A stretch of DNA of 64,000 nucleotides. It comes from Candidatus Nitrospira nitrificans (lineage in GTDB: Bacteria > Nitrospirota > Nitrospiria > Nitrospirales > Nitrospiraceae). Of this stretch, positions 1 to 8,660 are shown in pieces (the first letter of the stretch is position 1; the number at the start of each line of letters is the position of its first letter). A program made the translations under genes and the position numbers. The stretch covers positions 186,001 to 250,000 of the forward strand of contig NZ_CZPZ01000001.1 in NCBI RefSeq assembly GCF_001458775.1. The letters run 5' to 3'. The notes beneath the pieces are model-generated. The model ran no database searches. It had not been told where the DNA came from and was given only the letters and a program-made list of their open reading frames with translations.

Positions 1-489
1 GATGGTCTTGAGATCGCCCATGTCAATCAGTTCATCGGTCTTCAGAAAGCGGGTGACGACGACCGCGTCGATCATCGCCGCGATATCGGCCACAACCCGG
101 ATCGTTTTCCGAGCTTTCCCATGTGCCACTGCCTCCACATGAAACATCCGCCGTCCTAGACCTTCTTCCATGGAGTTGGGAGCGACGTGCAACTCCACCG
201 TCCCGCCGGGGATCATCACCGGCTCAGCGGGCTCCAACACTGTCACCTGCACCGTCTTCACCTTGCGACCCCACTCGTCCGTCAAGTATGTCTGAACGGC
301 CTTTCGAATCAGATCGGGAGTGACCTCGCTGACAGTCGCTCGATCCGCAACGGTGTCGGCTGCCCGATGGATTGAGCCTCGGGGCGACGACGCGATCGAC
401 CGGGACTCGCTCGACCCCGCGCTTGACGTCATGACATCGAAGCCTCCGGGTGAAAGGAGCACGATCAGCATCAGCCAGAATCTGGACAT
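1..489 (-). CDS. flgA: FlgA, flagellar P-ring assembly chaperone (partial, C-terminus beyond window)
   Basis: Reading the minus strand from the ATG at 489 gives an open frame of 163 codons that runs off the left edge. It begins with a hydrophobic signal-like stretch (FWLMLIVLL), then a region resembling the FlgA N-terminal wing, and enters the SAF/ChapFlgA part (VVTRFLKTDELIDMGDL), which is the best recognition feature. FlgA is a periplasmic chaperone that helps FlgI polymerise into the P-ring. It lies 10 nt after the flgG stop in the same direction, so it is probably the third gene of flgF-flgG-flgA. An RBS-like GGAGCG lies just upstream of the ATG. Only the missing C-terminus prevents a firmer call. 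Confidence 0.8.
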   Translation of the reverse strand, partial: MSRFWLMLIVLLSPGGFDVMTSSAGSSESRSIASSPRGSIHRAADTVADRATVSEVTPDLIRKAVQTYLTDEWGRKVKTVQVTVLEPAEPVMIPGGTVELHVAPNSMEEGLGRRMFHVEAVAHGKARKTIRVVADIAAMIDAVVVTRFLKTDELIDMGDLKTI

Positions 490-499
490 GAGACGCTCC

Positions 500-1291
500 T
501 TATCGTCTGAGATTGTTCGCAATGGCCATCATTTCGTCGGAAGCCTGAATCGTCTTGGAGTTGATCTCGTAACTCCGCTGCGCAATGATCATGTTGACCA
601 TTTCTTCAGCGAGGTTGACATTCGAACTCTCCAAGAAACCCTGCTGGATCGTTCCGAATCCGGTCGTGAAGCCGCCTGTCCCTTGCGTCGGAGGCCCGGA
701 TGCAAAACTGTCGATAAAGAGATTGCCTCCCATCGCGACCAAGCCGGAAGGATTGTCGAACCGTGTCAATTGGATTTGCCCCACTTGCGACGCCTGTGTG
801 ACGCCCGGCAGCAACACCGAGACCGTGCCGTCCTGCCCGATATCCATCTTGAGCGCGCCGGACGGGATCGTAATCACGGGATTGAGGAGATCGCCGTCGC
901 CGGTCACGAGATTACCCACATTGTCACGCTTAAACGAGCCGTTTCGGGTATACATGATCGTCCCATCGGGGCGGGACACTTGGAAAAATCCAGGCCCATC
1001 GATCGCCAGGTCTGTTTCGTTGTTCGTTTGACGCATGTTCCCTTGCAACCATTCTTTAGCGACCGTCGTCGGTCGAACCCCGGCTCCTACCTGGATGCCG
1101 ACCGGAAACACTCCCACGTTGGATGCGTTCGTGCCCGGGAGTCGTTGAATCTGATACAGCAGGTCCGCAAACTCAGCCCGGCTGCGTTTGAAGGAGTTGG
1201 TGTTGACGTTGGCAAGGTTGTGCGCGACGGTGTCGACGTTGATCTGCTGAGCCGTCATTCCGGTCGCCGCGGTCCACATGGCTCTGATCAT
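500..1291 (-). CDS. flgG: FlgG, flagellar distal rod protein
   Basis: 263 aa, the usual length for FlgG. The N-terminus (MIRAMWTAATGMTAQQ, then HNLANVNTNSFKRSRAEF) and the C-terminus (ESSNVNLAEEMVNMIIAQRSYEINSK) are the paired rod/hook signature segments that form the coiled-coil D0 domain. The specific QRLPGTNASN-like insertion after the rod motif is typical of FlgG rather than FlgF. It builds the distal rod that crosses the periplasm, outside the cell membrane, and is exported by the type III apparatus encoded further right. It follows flgF after an 82-nt gap that contains a 7-nt-period repeat island, and precedes flgA by 10 nt. Confidence 0.95.
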   Translation of the reverse strand: MIRAMWTAATGMTAQQINVDTVAHNLANVNTNSFKRSRAEFADLLYQIQRLPGTNASNVGVFPVGIQVGAGVRPTTVAKEWLQGNMRQTNNETDLAIDGPGFFQVSRPDGTIMYTRNGSFKRDNVGNLVTGDGDLLNPVITIPSGALKMDIGQDGTVSVLLPGVTQASQVGQIQLTRFDNPSGLVAMGGNLFIDSFASGPPTQGTGGFTTGFGTIQQGFLESSNVNLAEEMVNMIIAQRSYEINSKTIQASDEMMAIANNLRR

Positions 1292-1309
1292 GGAAATCCT
1301 CCTACATAT

Positions 1310-1371
1310 CTCGTCGTTCGTGAAGCGTATCTCGTCCTGACTTCGGACGCTTCACGCTAAACGCTTCACAC
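1310..1371. repeat. Heptad-period repeat island A (flgF-flgG gap)
   Basis: From 1314 to 1369 the sequence breaks into consecutive 7-nt units such as TGAAGCG, TTCGGAC, GCTTCAC, GCTAAAC, GCTTCAC, with an inverted unit on the left side (TGAAGCG versus CGCTTCA). The island opens with CTCGTCGTTCGT (1310-1321), a 12-mer also present in islands B and F. It fills the gap between flgF and flgG and overlaps no gene. Five further islands share the 7-nt period and orientation-inverting layout. Confidence 0.65.
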
Positions 1372-1373
1372 TC

Positions 1374-2144
1374 TTAGAGCACCCGCCCTACGTCTTGAAT
1401 CGCAACCTCGGCCATGCGATCAAGCGTTTGAATCAGCTTTTGCGTCGATTCATAGTTGCGCATTCCCTGAAGCATCTTCACCATCTCGCCGATCGAATTG
1501 ACGTTGGACTCTTCGATGTGTCCGACCTGAATTTGCGGGTTCTTGTCGATGGTGCCTTTTTCCGAGAAGAACAACCCTTCCGATGATTTCTGCGGCATAT
1601 TGTCATCCTGGAATTCCATGACTTTGATCGTCGCCACAGCCTTATCGTCGACTCTGATCTCGCCCTGTGCCGTAATATCGAGTTTTCCTGGAGGAATCTT
1701 GATCTCGCCCTTCGTCCCCATCAGCGGATAGCCAAGGCCTGTCACCAAGCGACGTTGATTATCCAACGACAGCATGCCGTTACGGGTATATCGAGGTCCT
1801 TGTGGCGTCTGTACCTCAAAAAACCCTCGTCCTTGAATTGCGACATCCAGCGGATTGCCGGTCAAGCGGATGCGACCCGGCTCAAAAGTGGTCTTGAGCT
1901 GATGCGGCGCGACAAAGGCGCGCTCGGATGGTCCGGATGGTCTGGCCATGATCTGTTGAGCCAATCCCCCGGTTCGGCTTCCGGTGGGAACGCCCGCTTG
2001 GTATCGGGGGAATATGGCCTTGAAGGCCTGCTCGTCCTGCTTGAACCCGGCCGTATTCACATTGGCCATATTGTTGGCGAAGACCTGCATTCGCCGTTCA
2101 TGAGCCAGCGCTCCAGACAGAACGGAATAAATACCTCGATTCAT
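1374..2144 (-). CDS. flgF: FlgF, flagellar proximal rod protein
   Basis: 256 aa from the ATG at 2144. That start is preferred over the longer reading frame (to 2177) because AAGGAG sits 7 nt upstream and a sigma-54 promoter lies at 2173-2188. The N-terminus (MNRGIYSVLSGALAHERRM, NNMANVNTAGFKQ) and C-terminus (EESNVNSIGEMVKMLQGMRNYESTQK) carry the rod/hook D0 motifs. The central FGY-type fold includes the TRNGMLSLD segment. FlgF forms the proximal rod next to FlgG. FlgF and FlgG are close homologues, and order and central sequence decide this assignment. First gene of flgF-flgG-flgA. Confidence 0.9.
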   Translation of the reverse strand: MNRGIYSVLSGALAHERRMQVFANNMANVNTAGFKQDEQAFKAIFPRYQAGVPTGSRTGGLAQQIMARPSGPSERAFVAPHQLKTTFEPGRIRLTGNPLDVAIQGRGFFEVQTPQGPRYTRNGMLSLDNQRRLVTGLGYPLMGTKGEIKIPPGKLDITAQGEIRVDDKAVATIKVMEFQDDNMPQKSSEGLFFSEKGTIDKNPQIQVGHIEESNVNSIGEMVKMLQGMRNYESTQKLIQTLDRMAEVAIQDVGRVL

Positions 2145-2172
2145 ATTGCTGACTCCTTTTGCCTTCGGAGAC

Positions 2173-2188
2173 AGCAACCCTTATGCCA
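2173..2188 (-). promoter_or_regulatory. Sigma-54 (-24/-12) promoter of flgF
   Basis: The minus strand reads TGGCATAAGGGTTGCT, matching the RpoN consensus TGGCAC-N5-TTGCW with correct GG-to-GC spacing and one change. It ends 29 nt upstream of the flgF ATG, leaving a short leader with an RBS. Confidence 0.8.
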
Positions 2189-2339
2189 GATTTGTTTCAA
2201 ACGGAGATTGCTCTATACGGAATTCAAACTCGGCCAAATGCAGGCGTGAATCGACATCCATGGTGACGTGCGAGGTTGGGAGGGACTCGCCCCGCCGTGA
2301 CGCGAGGGTGGATTCTACCCACCGAGGTGAAAATTATTC

Positions 2340-3185
2340 CTAGCAATGACTGGTGAGGGACGCCGCGTGCCGATCGGAAGCCGGGGGAAAGGAGCTCGTC
2401 TCATGTCCGGTCAACCATGGCTGGGGAGCAGCCACGATCAGTGTGCTCCCCTCTGCGTGTGATCGACCATTCTCAAAGACATCCGATCCAGCCTCAAGAA
2501 GTGACTCGGCGTCAGTCCCCTGTTGCGGCCCCACGATTCCCCCAATCCGGCAAGACATCAGCAACTCCTGGCCTTCGATCAGGAGGGGGAGTGCGATGGC
2601 GCTCTGAATTTTCTCGGCGCTCACTCGGGCGTCATCCTGTGACGCGAGATTGTCGACGATCACGGCGAAGGTATACTCATTCAGGCGCGCCACCACATCG
2701 TGAGGCTGCAGCGCACTCTTGATTCGAGCCGCTTGCACTCGCACGACCAGGGTCATATTCGGAGCGGCCGAAGCGGTGGACAACGGACGAAACTGTTCTA
2801 AGCTACATACCAAGACCGCTACGCGCCGTTTGGTCGTCTCAGCCCTGCTCAACGCCTGCTTGAGAAGGACAAGAAACAGTCGTCGAGTGGGAAGACCAGT
2901 CACACCGTCATAGGCCGACGGCACACGATCAAGCTCGCGCCGCGCAAGGTCCTGAGCATACGGCCAATACAAAAATCCCACCACGCTGAATCCAGCCGCG
3001 ACACAAAGACCCATCCATCCCACGACAAGCCGTACGGAGAGGACGTCGACCACACTTCTAGAATCGGCCGGTGTTGGCTCTATCCACGCCATGCTTAAGC
3101 CACACACCGCTGCCGAGATACACCACCATGCAAGAGCTCGCTTCCGAGAGCGGGGGAACGCATGGTGTGATACCTTCACGTGCAT
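2340..3185 (-). CDS. Membrane-anchored degenerate GGDEF-family protein
   Basis: 281 aa. Two hydrophobic segments lie near the N-terminus (about residues 17-35 and 50-73), followed by a fold that looks like a diguanylate cyclase domain: DGVTGLPTRRLFLVLL (normally D-LT-LPNR), a central LVCSLEQF strand (normally DLD-F) and an EKIQSAI helix. The active-site loop that should read GG(D/E)EF is RLNEYTF, and the metal-binding aspartates of the DLD motif are missing. It is therefore unlikely to make c-di-GMP and may bind nucleotides or act through its fold. It sits between fliA and flgF, codirectional, so a link to flagellar control is plausible but not shown. Confidence 0.7.
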   Translation of the reverse strand: MHVKVSHHAFPRSRKRALAWWCISAAVCGLSMAWIEPTPADSRSVVDVLSVRLVVGWMGLCVAAGFSVVGFLYWPYAQDLARRELDRVPSAYDGVTGLPTRRLFLVLLKQALSRAETTKRRVAVLVCSLEQFRPLSTASAAPNMTLVVRVQAARIKSALQPHDVVARLNEYTFAVIVDNLASQDDARVSAEKIQSAIALPLLIEGQELLMSCRIGGIVGPQQGTDAESLLEAGSDVFENGRSHAEGSTLIVAAPQPWLTGHETSSFPPASDRHAASLTSHC

Positions 3186-3350
3186 CGTCGTGATTGCTGA
3201 TTGAAGGCCTGTCTACGCCAAATACCGGCCGAGATCTTGCCCGGAGGGTGTCGGGTTCTTGGACTCAGGACTGAATACGGGCAATCGCGGACGATCGCGA
3301 ACAGCCTCGCAACGATTCCACACGGCAGCCCAGCCGGTCGGTCGATGCGG

Positions 3351-4100
3351 TCAGCTCGGTCTATGCAAATATGCCTTGAGCTGGATGATGGCCTTCGTAT
3401 GGATTTGGCAAACCCGTGACTCAGTGACTTTCAACAACTCTCCGATTTCCTTCATCGTGAGCTCCTCGTAGTAATACAACGTTAAAACGAGGCGCTCTTT
3501 TTCCGGCAACATGTGAATGGCTTCGGCGATCAATTCCCGTTCACGCTCGTTGACCAATGAAGAAAGAGGATCCGGGGTATGCGTATCGGCCAACATCTTG
3601 ACCACTTTGTGCCCGTCCGGTTCATGCAGGCCCAGATCGTCCACGCTGATCATCACCGCCCCTCTGGCCCTTGTAATAAACTCATCCAGCTCTTCCAGAG
3701 ACATCTTCAGCTCCGTCGCCACCTCATCGTCATGTGGCGGTCGGCCCAGCCGGCTCATGAGCATCGTGTGAGTCTTTTGGAGCAGGCCGATTCGCTCATG
3801 AACCGATCGCGGGATCCAGTCCATCGACCGAATCTCATCGAGCATGGCGCCACGGATTCTGAACTCCGCATACGTCTTGAACTTCGCTTCCCGCGTGGGA
3901 TCGTACTTGTCCATGGCGTCCATGAGTCCGATCGTGCCGACCGAAATCAGATCCTCCGCGTCGAGGTATGCCGGAAGGCGGAAGGCCAAGCGATGGGCCA
4001 TCGCCCGGATGACATGGGCAAACTCCTTGATCAGCTGTTCGCGTCCGACTCCCTGGGCCGCAAAGGATTTCCGCTCGTGTGGTAAGGCCGTCTTGCTCAT
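3351..4100 (-). CDS. fliA: FliA, flagellar sigma-28 factor
   Basis: 249 aa from the ATG at 4100; the reading frame extends upstream but only overlapping flhG. Sigma-70 family regions are visible in order: region 2 (AYLDAEDLISVGTIGLMDAMDKYDP with KFKTYAEFRIRGAM), region 3 (IPRSVHERIGLL) and region 4 (MLPEKERLVLTLYYYEELTMKEIGELL). The RGAMLDEIR and the missing region 1 are typical of FliA/WhiG. It directs RNA polymerase to late flagellar genes and is normally inhibited by FlgM, which is not in the window. It begins 25 nt after flhG, as in polar-flagellate operons ending flhF-flhG-fliA. Confidence 0.95.
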   Translation of the reverse strand: MSKTALPHERKSFAAQGVGREQLIKEFAHVIRAMAHRLAFRLPAYLDAEDLISVGTIGLMDAMDKYDPTREAKFKTYAEFRIRGAMLDEIRSMDWIPRSVHERIGLLQKTHTMLMSRLGRPPHDDEVATELKMSLEELDEFITRARGAVMISVDDLGLHEPDGHKVVKMLADTHTPDPLSSLVNERERELIAEAIHMLPEKERLVLTLYYYEELTMKEIGELLKVTESRVCQIHTKAIIQLKAYLHRPS

Positions 4101-4125
4101 GTTCTTCCCATCGTTCAATCGGTGG

Positions 4126-4995
4126 TCAGTTACTGGCGGGCGTCGCCGCTCGTTGCCAAACAAGCTGTATGGAACTTTTGGGGAGACCCGGCCTCGGCCA
4201 TTGAAGGACTTGCTGCGCCAATCGCTTGAACGCTTGGGCGGCCGGCGCATCCGGGAATATCTCAGAGAGCGCCTTCTGCTGCATGACGGCCAAATGCACA
4301 TAGTCGTCATAGGGAATGACCCCGACTAATTCGACGGCCACATGCAGAAAATGATCCACCGCCACATCCAACTTGCCGAACACTTCCGCGGCTTCACGGG
4401 GGCTCTTGGCTTGATTCACCAGCACTTTGAACCGGCGTTCCCGATACTGGCGGGCCAAGACTTTGATCAGGGCATAGGCATCCGTAAGCGATGTCGGCTC
4501 CGGCGAGACGACGATCATCGTCTCATCCGACGCCGAGGCAAAAAAGGTGACGTTCGGTGAAATTCCCGCGCCGGTATCGATCAAAAGCACATCCATCTCC
4601 GACGTGAGCTGAGCCAACTGTTCCTGGATCATGACCTGTTGGGCTTCCGTCAGCGCCGTCAGACGCGCGACACCGGAGCTGGCCGGAATGACATGAATGC
4701 CCGCCGGGCCGTCGAGGACAATCTGGTCGATCGTATGGGTGCCCACCAAAACATCTTCGATGGTATGCCGTGGAACCAGCCCCAGGAGCACATCGAGGTT
4801 GCCTAACCCGAGGTCGGCATCCAAAATCAGCACCCGCTTGCCGAGCTTCGTGAGCGCAACGGCAAGGTTCGCAACCACATTGGACTTTCCGACTCCTCCC
4901 TTGCCGCTGGAAACCGCGATGACATGGGTGGGCGCGCCGCCTCGACGACTCAGATCCTCCGACATCAGGACTGACCTTCTTGCTCCAAACGGCAT
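4126..4995 (-). CDS. flhG: FlhG (FleN/MinD-like), flagellar number regulator
   Basis: 289 aa from the ATG at 4995, chosen because GGAGGT lies 6 nt upstream; an ATG at 5022 (298 aa, overlapping flhF by 8 nt) is the alternative. It is a ParA/MinD-type ATPase with deviant Walker A SSGKGGVGKSN, switch region ILDADLGLGNLD and LLIDTGAG. The C-terminal basic/hydrophobic tail (SSIQLVWQR) could serve as a membrane-targeting helix. FlhG limits flagellar number, partly by stimulating the FlhF GTPase and, in some species, by restraining the master sigma-54 activator. It sits directly downstream of flhF and upstream of fliA. Confidence 0.93.
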   Translation of the reverse strand: MPFGARRSVLMSEDLSRRGGAPTHVIAVSSGKGGVGKSNVVANLAVALTKLGKRVLILDADLGLGNLDVLLGLVPRHTIEDVLVGTHTIDQIVLDGPAGIHVIPASSGVARLTALTEAQQVMIQEQLAQLTSEMDVLLIDTGAGISPNVTFFASASDETMIVVSPEPTSLTDAYALIKVLARQYRERRFKVLVNQAKSPREAAEVFGKLDVAVDHFLHVAVELVGVIPYDDYVHLAVMQQKALSEIFPDAPAAQAFKRLAQQVLQWPRPGLPKSSIQLVWQRAATPASN

Positions 4996-5014
4996 ATCAA
5001 GACCTCCAGCCAGA

Positions 5015-6349
5015 TTATCCATGGTGAATTGCTGCTTCCATTAACGCGGGAGTCGCGTCTGATGATCGACCTGCCCGATTGAGACGCCCCTGAGAACGAT
5101 CAGAACGTTCCGTCGTCAACAACGCCGCCAAACGTTCAGAGGAGGCAACCTCGAGATCGCCGGGAACTCGCCGTCCGGTGCTCCAATAGGACAGCGGCAC
5201 ACCGGTTTGATGCGCGACTTCAAAGATGGTGCCGAACGATTCCGTTTCGTCGAGTTTGGTGAACAGCAGACGGAGCTGCGGGAGATCACTGAGGCGTGTC
5301 GTGATCCGACAGAGCTCCTGCTCCCTGATGGAAGCCGGAAACACCAGATGAGTCGTCACGGCCTCCTGCGGGAGAAGCCGCCGGAGTTCGTCGGCCAAGA
5401 TCAAGTCGTTCGATCCAATCCCCGGCATGTCGATCAACACCAGATCGACCTGCCTATGGCGACGAAGCCCTTCATGGACCTGCCGAGCCGACACGGCACA
5501 AGCAAACGGCACCCCTACGACCCTGGCATACCGACGCAGCTGCTCCACCGCGGTTTCCCGAGAGGTATTAAAGGTAATGAGGGCGACGGATCTCCGTTGT
5601 TCGAGGCGATAATAGGACGCCAGTTTGGCCGCAGCCGCGGTCTTGCCGGCTCCGCTGGGTCCGATCAGGAGACCGATGGAGGGAAATCCCTCTCCCTGCA
5701 AGACCGGCTCGCTCGTTCGTACCCGAGTCGCGATTTCACGCCGGAGCGCATGCCGAACCGACTCATCGTCATCCGGACCGGCGCCTTGTCCGGTCTTGCA
5801 CACCTCGTTCACCAACACATCCACAGTGGAAGCACTGATCCCCTGCGCGATAAGCGAGCGGCGCAGCCAAACCAGCATCGACACCGGTTGACTTTCGATG
5901 GACCGGACGTCGTCCCGCGACAAATCCTCCAAGAGGCGGCCTAATTCATTCACCACGGCATGCAGCTGTCGCCGCCGATTCGGTTTCATCGTCATTCGAG
6001 ACGGCTTCACCGAGACGGACCGACCGACGGGCGGTGGCATCGTCTTCCCGTTGGGCTTCAACACTCCTTGCAGAGTCTGTTGAAAGTTCGGCGCAGACTT
6101 CGCCTCTGCATCGGACGGCTTCCTGGGCGCGGCACCCTGTGGAACTTGTTCAGCCGGCGGAAGGGGGCGTGAGACGTCTTGATCCGATGCGGCCATCACT
6201 TCCAAGACCGGTCGATTGAACGCTCGTAAGACTCGCCCGCCCTCACGCACTTCTTTGGCTGACAAGATAATGGCGTCCGGCCCCAGTTCTTCCTTGATGG
6301 CGCGCATGGCGTCCTGCATGGTCAGCGCGTGAAATGTCTTGACCTTCAT
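5015..6349 (-). CDS. flhF: FlhF, SRP-type GTPase for flagellar placement
   Basis: 444 aa. The N-terminal basic segment starts MKVKTFHALTMQDAMRAIKEELGPDAIIL, the FlhF signature. It is followed by a low-complexity linker (about 70-130), an N-domain and a G domain: P-loop GPSGAGKT, DMPG in place of the usual DTAG, and TKLDET for guanine recognition. FlhF is the SRP/FtsY-like GTPase that recruits early flagellar components to the pole. An AAGGTAGG stretch precedes the ATG. It is 18 nt downstream of flhA and immediately upstream of flhG. The C-terminal tail after TTERSD is longer than needed for the G domain. Confidence 0.94.
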   Translation of the reverse strand: MKVKTFHALTMQDAMRAIKEELGPDAIILSAKEVREGGRVLRAFNRPVLEVMAASDQDVSRPLPPAEQVPQGAAPRKPSDAEAKSAPNFQQTLQGVLKPNGKTMPPPVGRSVSVKPSRMTMKPNRRRQLHAVVNELGRLLEDLSRDDVRSIESQPVSMLVWLRRSLIAQGISASTVDVLVNEVCKTGQGAGPDDDESVRHALRREIATRVRTSEPVLQGEGFPSIGLLIGPSGAGKTAAAAKLASYYRLEQRRSVALITFNTSRETAVEQLRRYARVVGVPFACAVSARQVHEGLRRHRQVDLVLIDMPGIGSNDLILADELRRLLPQEAVTTHLVFPASIREQELCRITTRLSDLPQLRLLFTKLDETESFGTIFEVAHQTGVPLSYWSTGRRVPGDLEVASSERLAALLTTERSDRSQGRLNRAGRSSDATPALMEAAIHHG

Positions 6350-6367
6350 GGCCTACCTTACGATCAA

Positions 6368-8455
6368 CTATGCCAATTCGAAATCGATCCGCACCGTATC
6401 TAACGGCTGCAGGCGAACAAAGGAATCCACTTCATTGAGCCCCATGACGGGAACCGCATGTAACAAACGATCGCTGTGTCGCCGGAGGTGACGGCGAACA
6501 ACCTGCGAGCAGAGTACGATCGGCTGCTGCCCTCGAGCCGCAACCCGCTCGGCGGCCTGTTTGAGGCCGGTCAACAACTTGTGCGAGAGCGTGGGGTCAA
6601 GGTTCAACAGGGCCCCGGGCGGCAAGGCCGCCGCTTGTTCCGCCAACGAGCGATCCAGTCGAGGATCCAAGGTAATGACCTGGAGACTCCCGTCAGGCGA
6701 TTGATACTGCTTGGTGATGGTCCGAGCCAGCGCCTGCCGCGCATACTCCGTGAGCACTTCCGCGTCCTTGGTGGTGGTGGCTTGATCGGAAATCGCCTCG
6801 AGAATCGACCGGAGATCTCGAATCGGAATGCCCTCCTTGAGCAAGTTCCCAAGCACCCGGACGACCGTCCCGAGCGGCACCAGCGTGGGAATGAGCTCTT
6901 CCACCAATTTCGGATGCGCTTTCCCGACTTCATCCAACAGCGCTTGCACTTCCTGCCGTCCCAACAATTCAGAGCCGTGGCGCTTGATCAACTCGGAAAG
7001 ATGCGTGGCGATCGCCGAGCTCGCGTCCACCACGGTATACCCGGCCATTTGCGCCTGTTCTCTGGCATTGTCAGGCACCCAGAGCGCCGGCAATCCGAAT
7101 GCCGGCTCCTTGGTCGCAATGCCCTGCACCAAGCCCCGTTGGCCGGTACCTGGATCAATCGCCAACAGATGCCCAGGCAACACGTCGGCCTTGGCCACTT
7201 CCACGCCCTTCAACATGATGGCGTATTCGTTCGGACGCAGCTGGAGATTGTCACGGATATGAATGGGGGGCACGACAAAACCCATCGATTCCGCGAATTG
7301 ACGCCGGAGCGCTTTAATCCGATCGAGCAATGCGGTGCCCTGCGTCCCCTCGACAAGACCTATCAAGCCGTACCCGACCTGCACTTCCATGAGATCGAGC
7401 GGAGTCACCCGAGTCAGACCTTCCTCGGCCTTGGGCGTGCTCGGAACAGGTGTCGGGGTAGTTTGAACCTGTTCCCGCTGATGGAGGTGATAGGCGACCC
7501 ATGCGAGGGCGCTCCCTAACGCTAAGAACGCCACATGGGGCAGACCCGGCACCAATCCAAGCGCGAGGAGAATACCGGCGGCCATGCCCACCGGCTTGGG
7601 GGAGGTCAACAACTGCCGCGTCATCTCCCCGCCCAAATCCGTTTCCGACGCGGCGCGAGTCACCACGATACCCGCGGCGGTCGACACGATCAGCGCAGGG
7701 ATCTGCGCCACCAATCCCTCCCCGACCGTCAACACGGTATAGGTTTGGGCCGCGAGCGCGGGACTCATGCCCTGCTGCAGAATACCGATCGCCAATCCGC
7801 CGATGATGTTGACGAGGACGATAATGACGGCCGCAATGGCATCCCCTCGAACAAACTTGCTGGCGCCGTCCATCGAGCCGTAAAAGTCCGCCTCTTGCGC
7901 GATTTCCCGGCGGCGACGGCGCGCGTCCGCCTCATTGATCACACCGGCATTCAAATCCGCATCGATACTCATCTGCTTGCCGGGCATGGCATCCAAGGTG
8001 AAGCGAGCGGCCACCTCGGCTACACGTCCGGCGCCCTTCGTCACCACGACGAAATTGATGATGACGAGAATGGAGAAGACGACCAACCCGACCGTGTAAT
8101 TCCCCCCGACGATGAAGTTCCCGAACGCCCGAATCACCTCGCCGGCCGCCCCCGCCCCTTCGTTGCCGTGCAACAGAATAAGCCGCGTGGACGCAATGTT
8201 GAGGGAGAGCCTGAACAGCGTGATCACCAACAGGATGGATGGAAACACCGAGAACTCGATCGGACGCCGCACTTGCAGTCCGACCAGCAAGATAATCACC
8301 GACAAGGTGATATCGAAGCTCAACAACAAATCGAGCACAAATCGAGGCAACGGCAACAGCATCACCATGAGAATGGCCACCACCCCGACGGAGATGACGA
8401 TGTCCGGATGCTTGATCAACTGAGGTTGTTCTACCGGTTCTATTGCCGTTGGCAT
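6368..8455 (-). CDS. flhA: FlhA, flagellar type III export gate protein
   Basis: 695 aa, the family length. The N-terminal half has about eight membrane segments with the conserved loop RRRRREIAQEADFYGSMDGASKFVRGDAIA (the FHIPEP-type cytoplasmic loop) and VGLQVRRPIEFSVFPSILL. The C-terminal cytoplasmic domain (after about residue 350) carries the export-substrate docking ring, recognisable in GLIGLVEG and the region ending VRIDFELA. FlhA couples proton flow to export of rod, hook and filament proteins. AGGAGATT lies next to the ATG. A 205-nt gap with a repeat element separates it from flhB. Confidence 0.96.
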   Translation of the reverse strand: MPTAIEPVEQPQLIKHPDIVISVGVVAILMVMLLPLPRFVLDLLLSFDITLSVIILLVGLQVRRPIEFSVFPSILLVITLFRLSLNIASTRLILLHGNEGAGAAGEVIRAFGNFIVGGNYTVGLVVFSILVIINFVVVTKGAGRVAEVAARFTLDAMPGKQMSIDADLNAGVINEADARRRRREIAQEADFYGSMDGASKFVRGDAIAAVIIVLVNIIGGLAIGILQQGMSPALAAQTYTVLTVGEGLVAQIPALIVSTAAGIVVTRAASETDLGGEMTRQLLTSPKPVGMAAGILLALGLVPGLPHVAFLALGSALAWVAYHLHQREQVQTTPTPVPSTPKAEEGLTRVTPLDLMEVQVGYGLIGLVEGTQGTALLDRIKALRRQFAESMGFVVPPIHIRDNLQLRPNEYAIMLKGVEVAKADVLPGHLLAIDPGTGQRGLVQGIATKEPAFGLPALWVPDNAREQAQMAGYTVVDASSAIATHLSELIKRHGSELLGRQEVQALLDEVGKAHPKLVEELIPTLVPLGTVVRVLGNLLKEGIPIRDLRSILEAISDQATTTKDAEVLTEYARQALARTITKQYQSPDGSLQVITLDPRLDRSLAEQAAALPPGALLNLDPTLSHKLLTGLKQAAERVAARGQQPIVLCSQVVRRHLRRHSDRLLHAVPVMGLNEVDSFVRLQPLDTVRIDFELA

Positions 8456-8519
8456 AATCTCCTAGTCGTCCGTGAACAATTTCGGTTGATGCAAACACGA
8501 TGACGGAACGTTTCCATAC

Positions 8520-8656
8520 CTGGTGCGAGCGAAGAGGCGAGGCGTAGATAGTTTTCACCCGGCCCACCCATCGCCTGTATGAACAGGCGTTTGCCTAGGC
8601 CGTACGTTGAGCTTCTGAGCGATGCGAGAACGCCGTCGGCGAACTTTTTCAGCATC
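8520..8656 (+). repeat. TIR-type repeat element, copy 1 (flhB-flhA gap, left end unclear)
   Basis: The right part is related to the element at 32794-32974: core GCCGTACGTTGAGCTTCTGAGC (8599-8620) versus GCCGTACGTCGAGCCTCTGAGC there, followed by GAACTTTTTCAGCATCCT (8641-8658), the counterpart of the right terminal repeat. It stops within 5 nt of the flhB stop codon, just as copy 2 abuts the fliF stop. A small perfect hairpin CGCCTG...CAGGCG lies at about 8571-8588. No clear left terminus could be found, so this copy looks truncated or diverged and its left boundary is approximate. Orientation is that of copy 2. Confidence 0.55.
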
Positions 8657-8660
8657 CTGT

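Noticed and set aside
320-1360. Plus-strand open frame of 346 codons
   Set aside because: It lies antisense to flgG and flgA; the protein is Arg/His/Asp-rich without motifs, a typical shadow of a GC-rich gene.
4101-4310. Upstream extension of the fliA frame (70 extra codons)
   Set aside because: It overlaps the flhG coding region and is low-complexity Arg/Ser; the internal ATG at 4100 matches the sigma-28 N-terminus.
7535-8503. Plus-strand open frame of 322 codons
   Set aside because: Antisense to flhA, whose motifs are unambiguous; composition is shadow-like.
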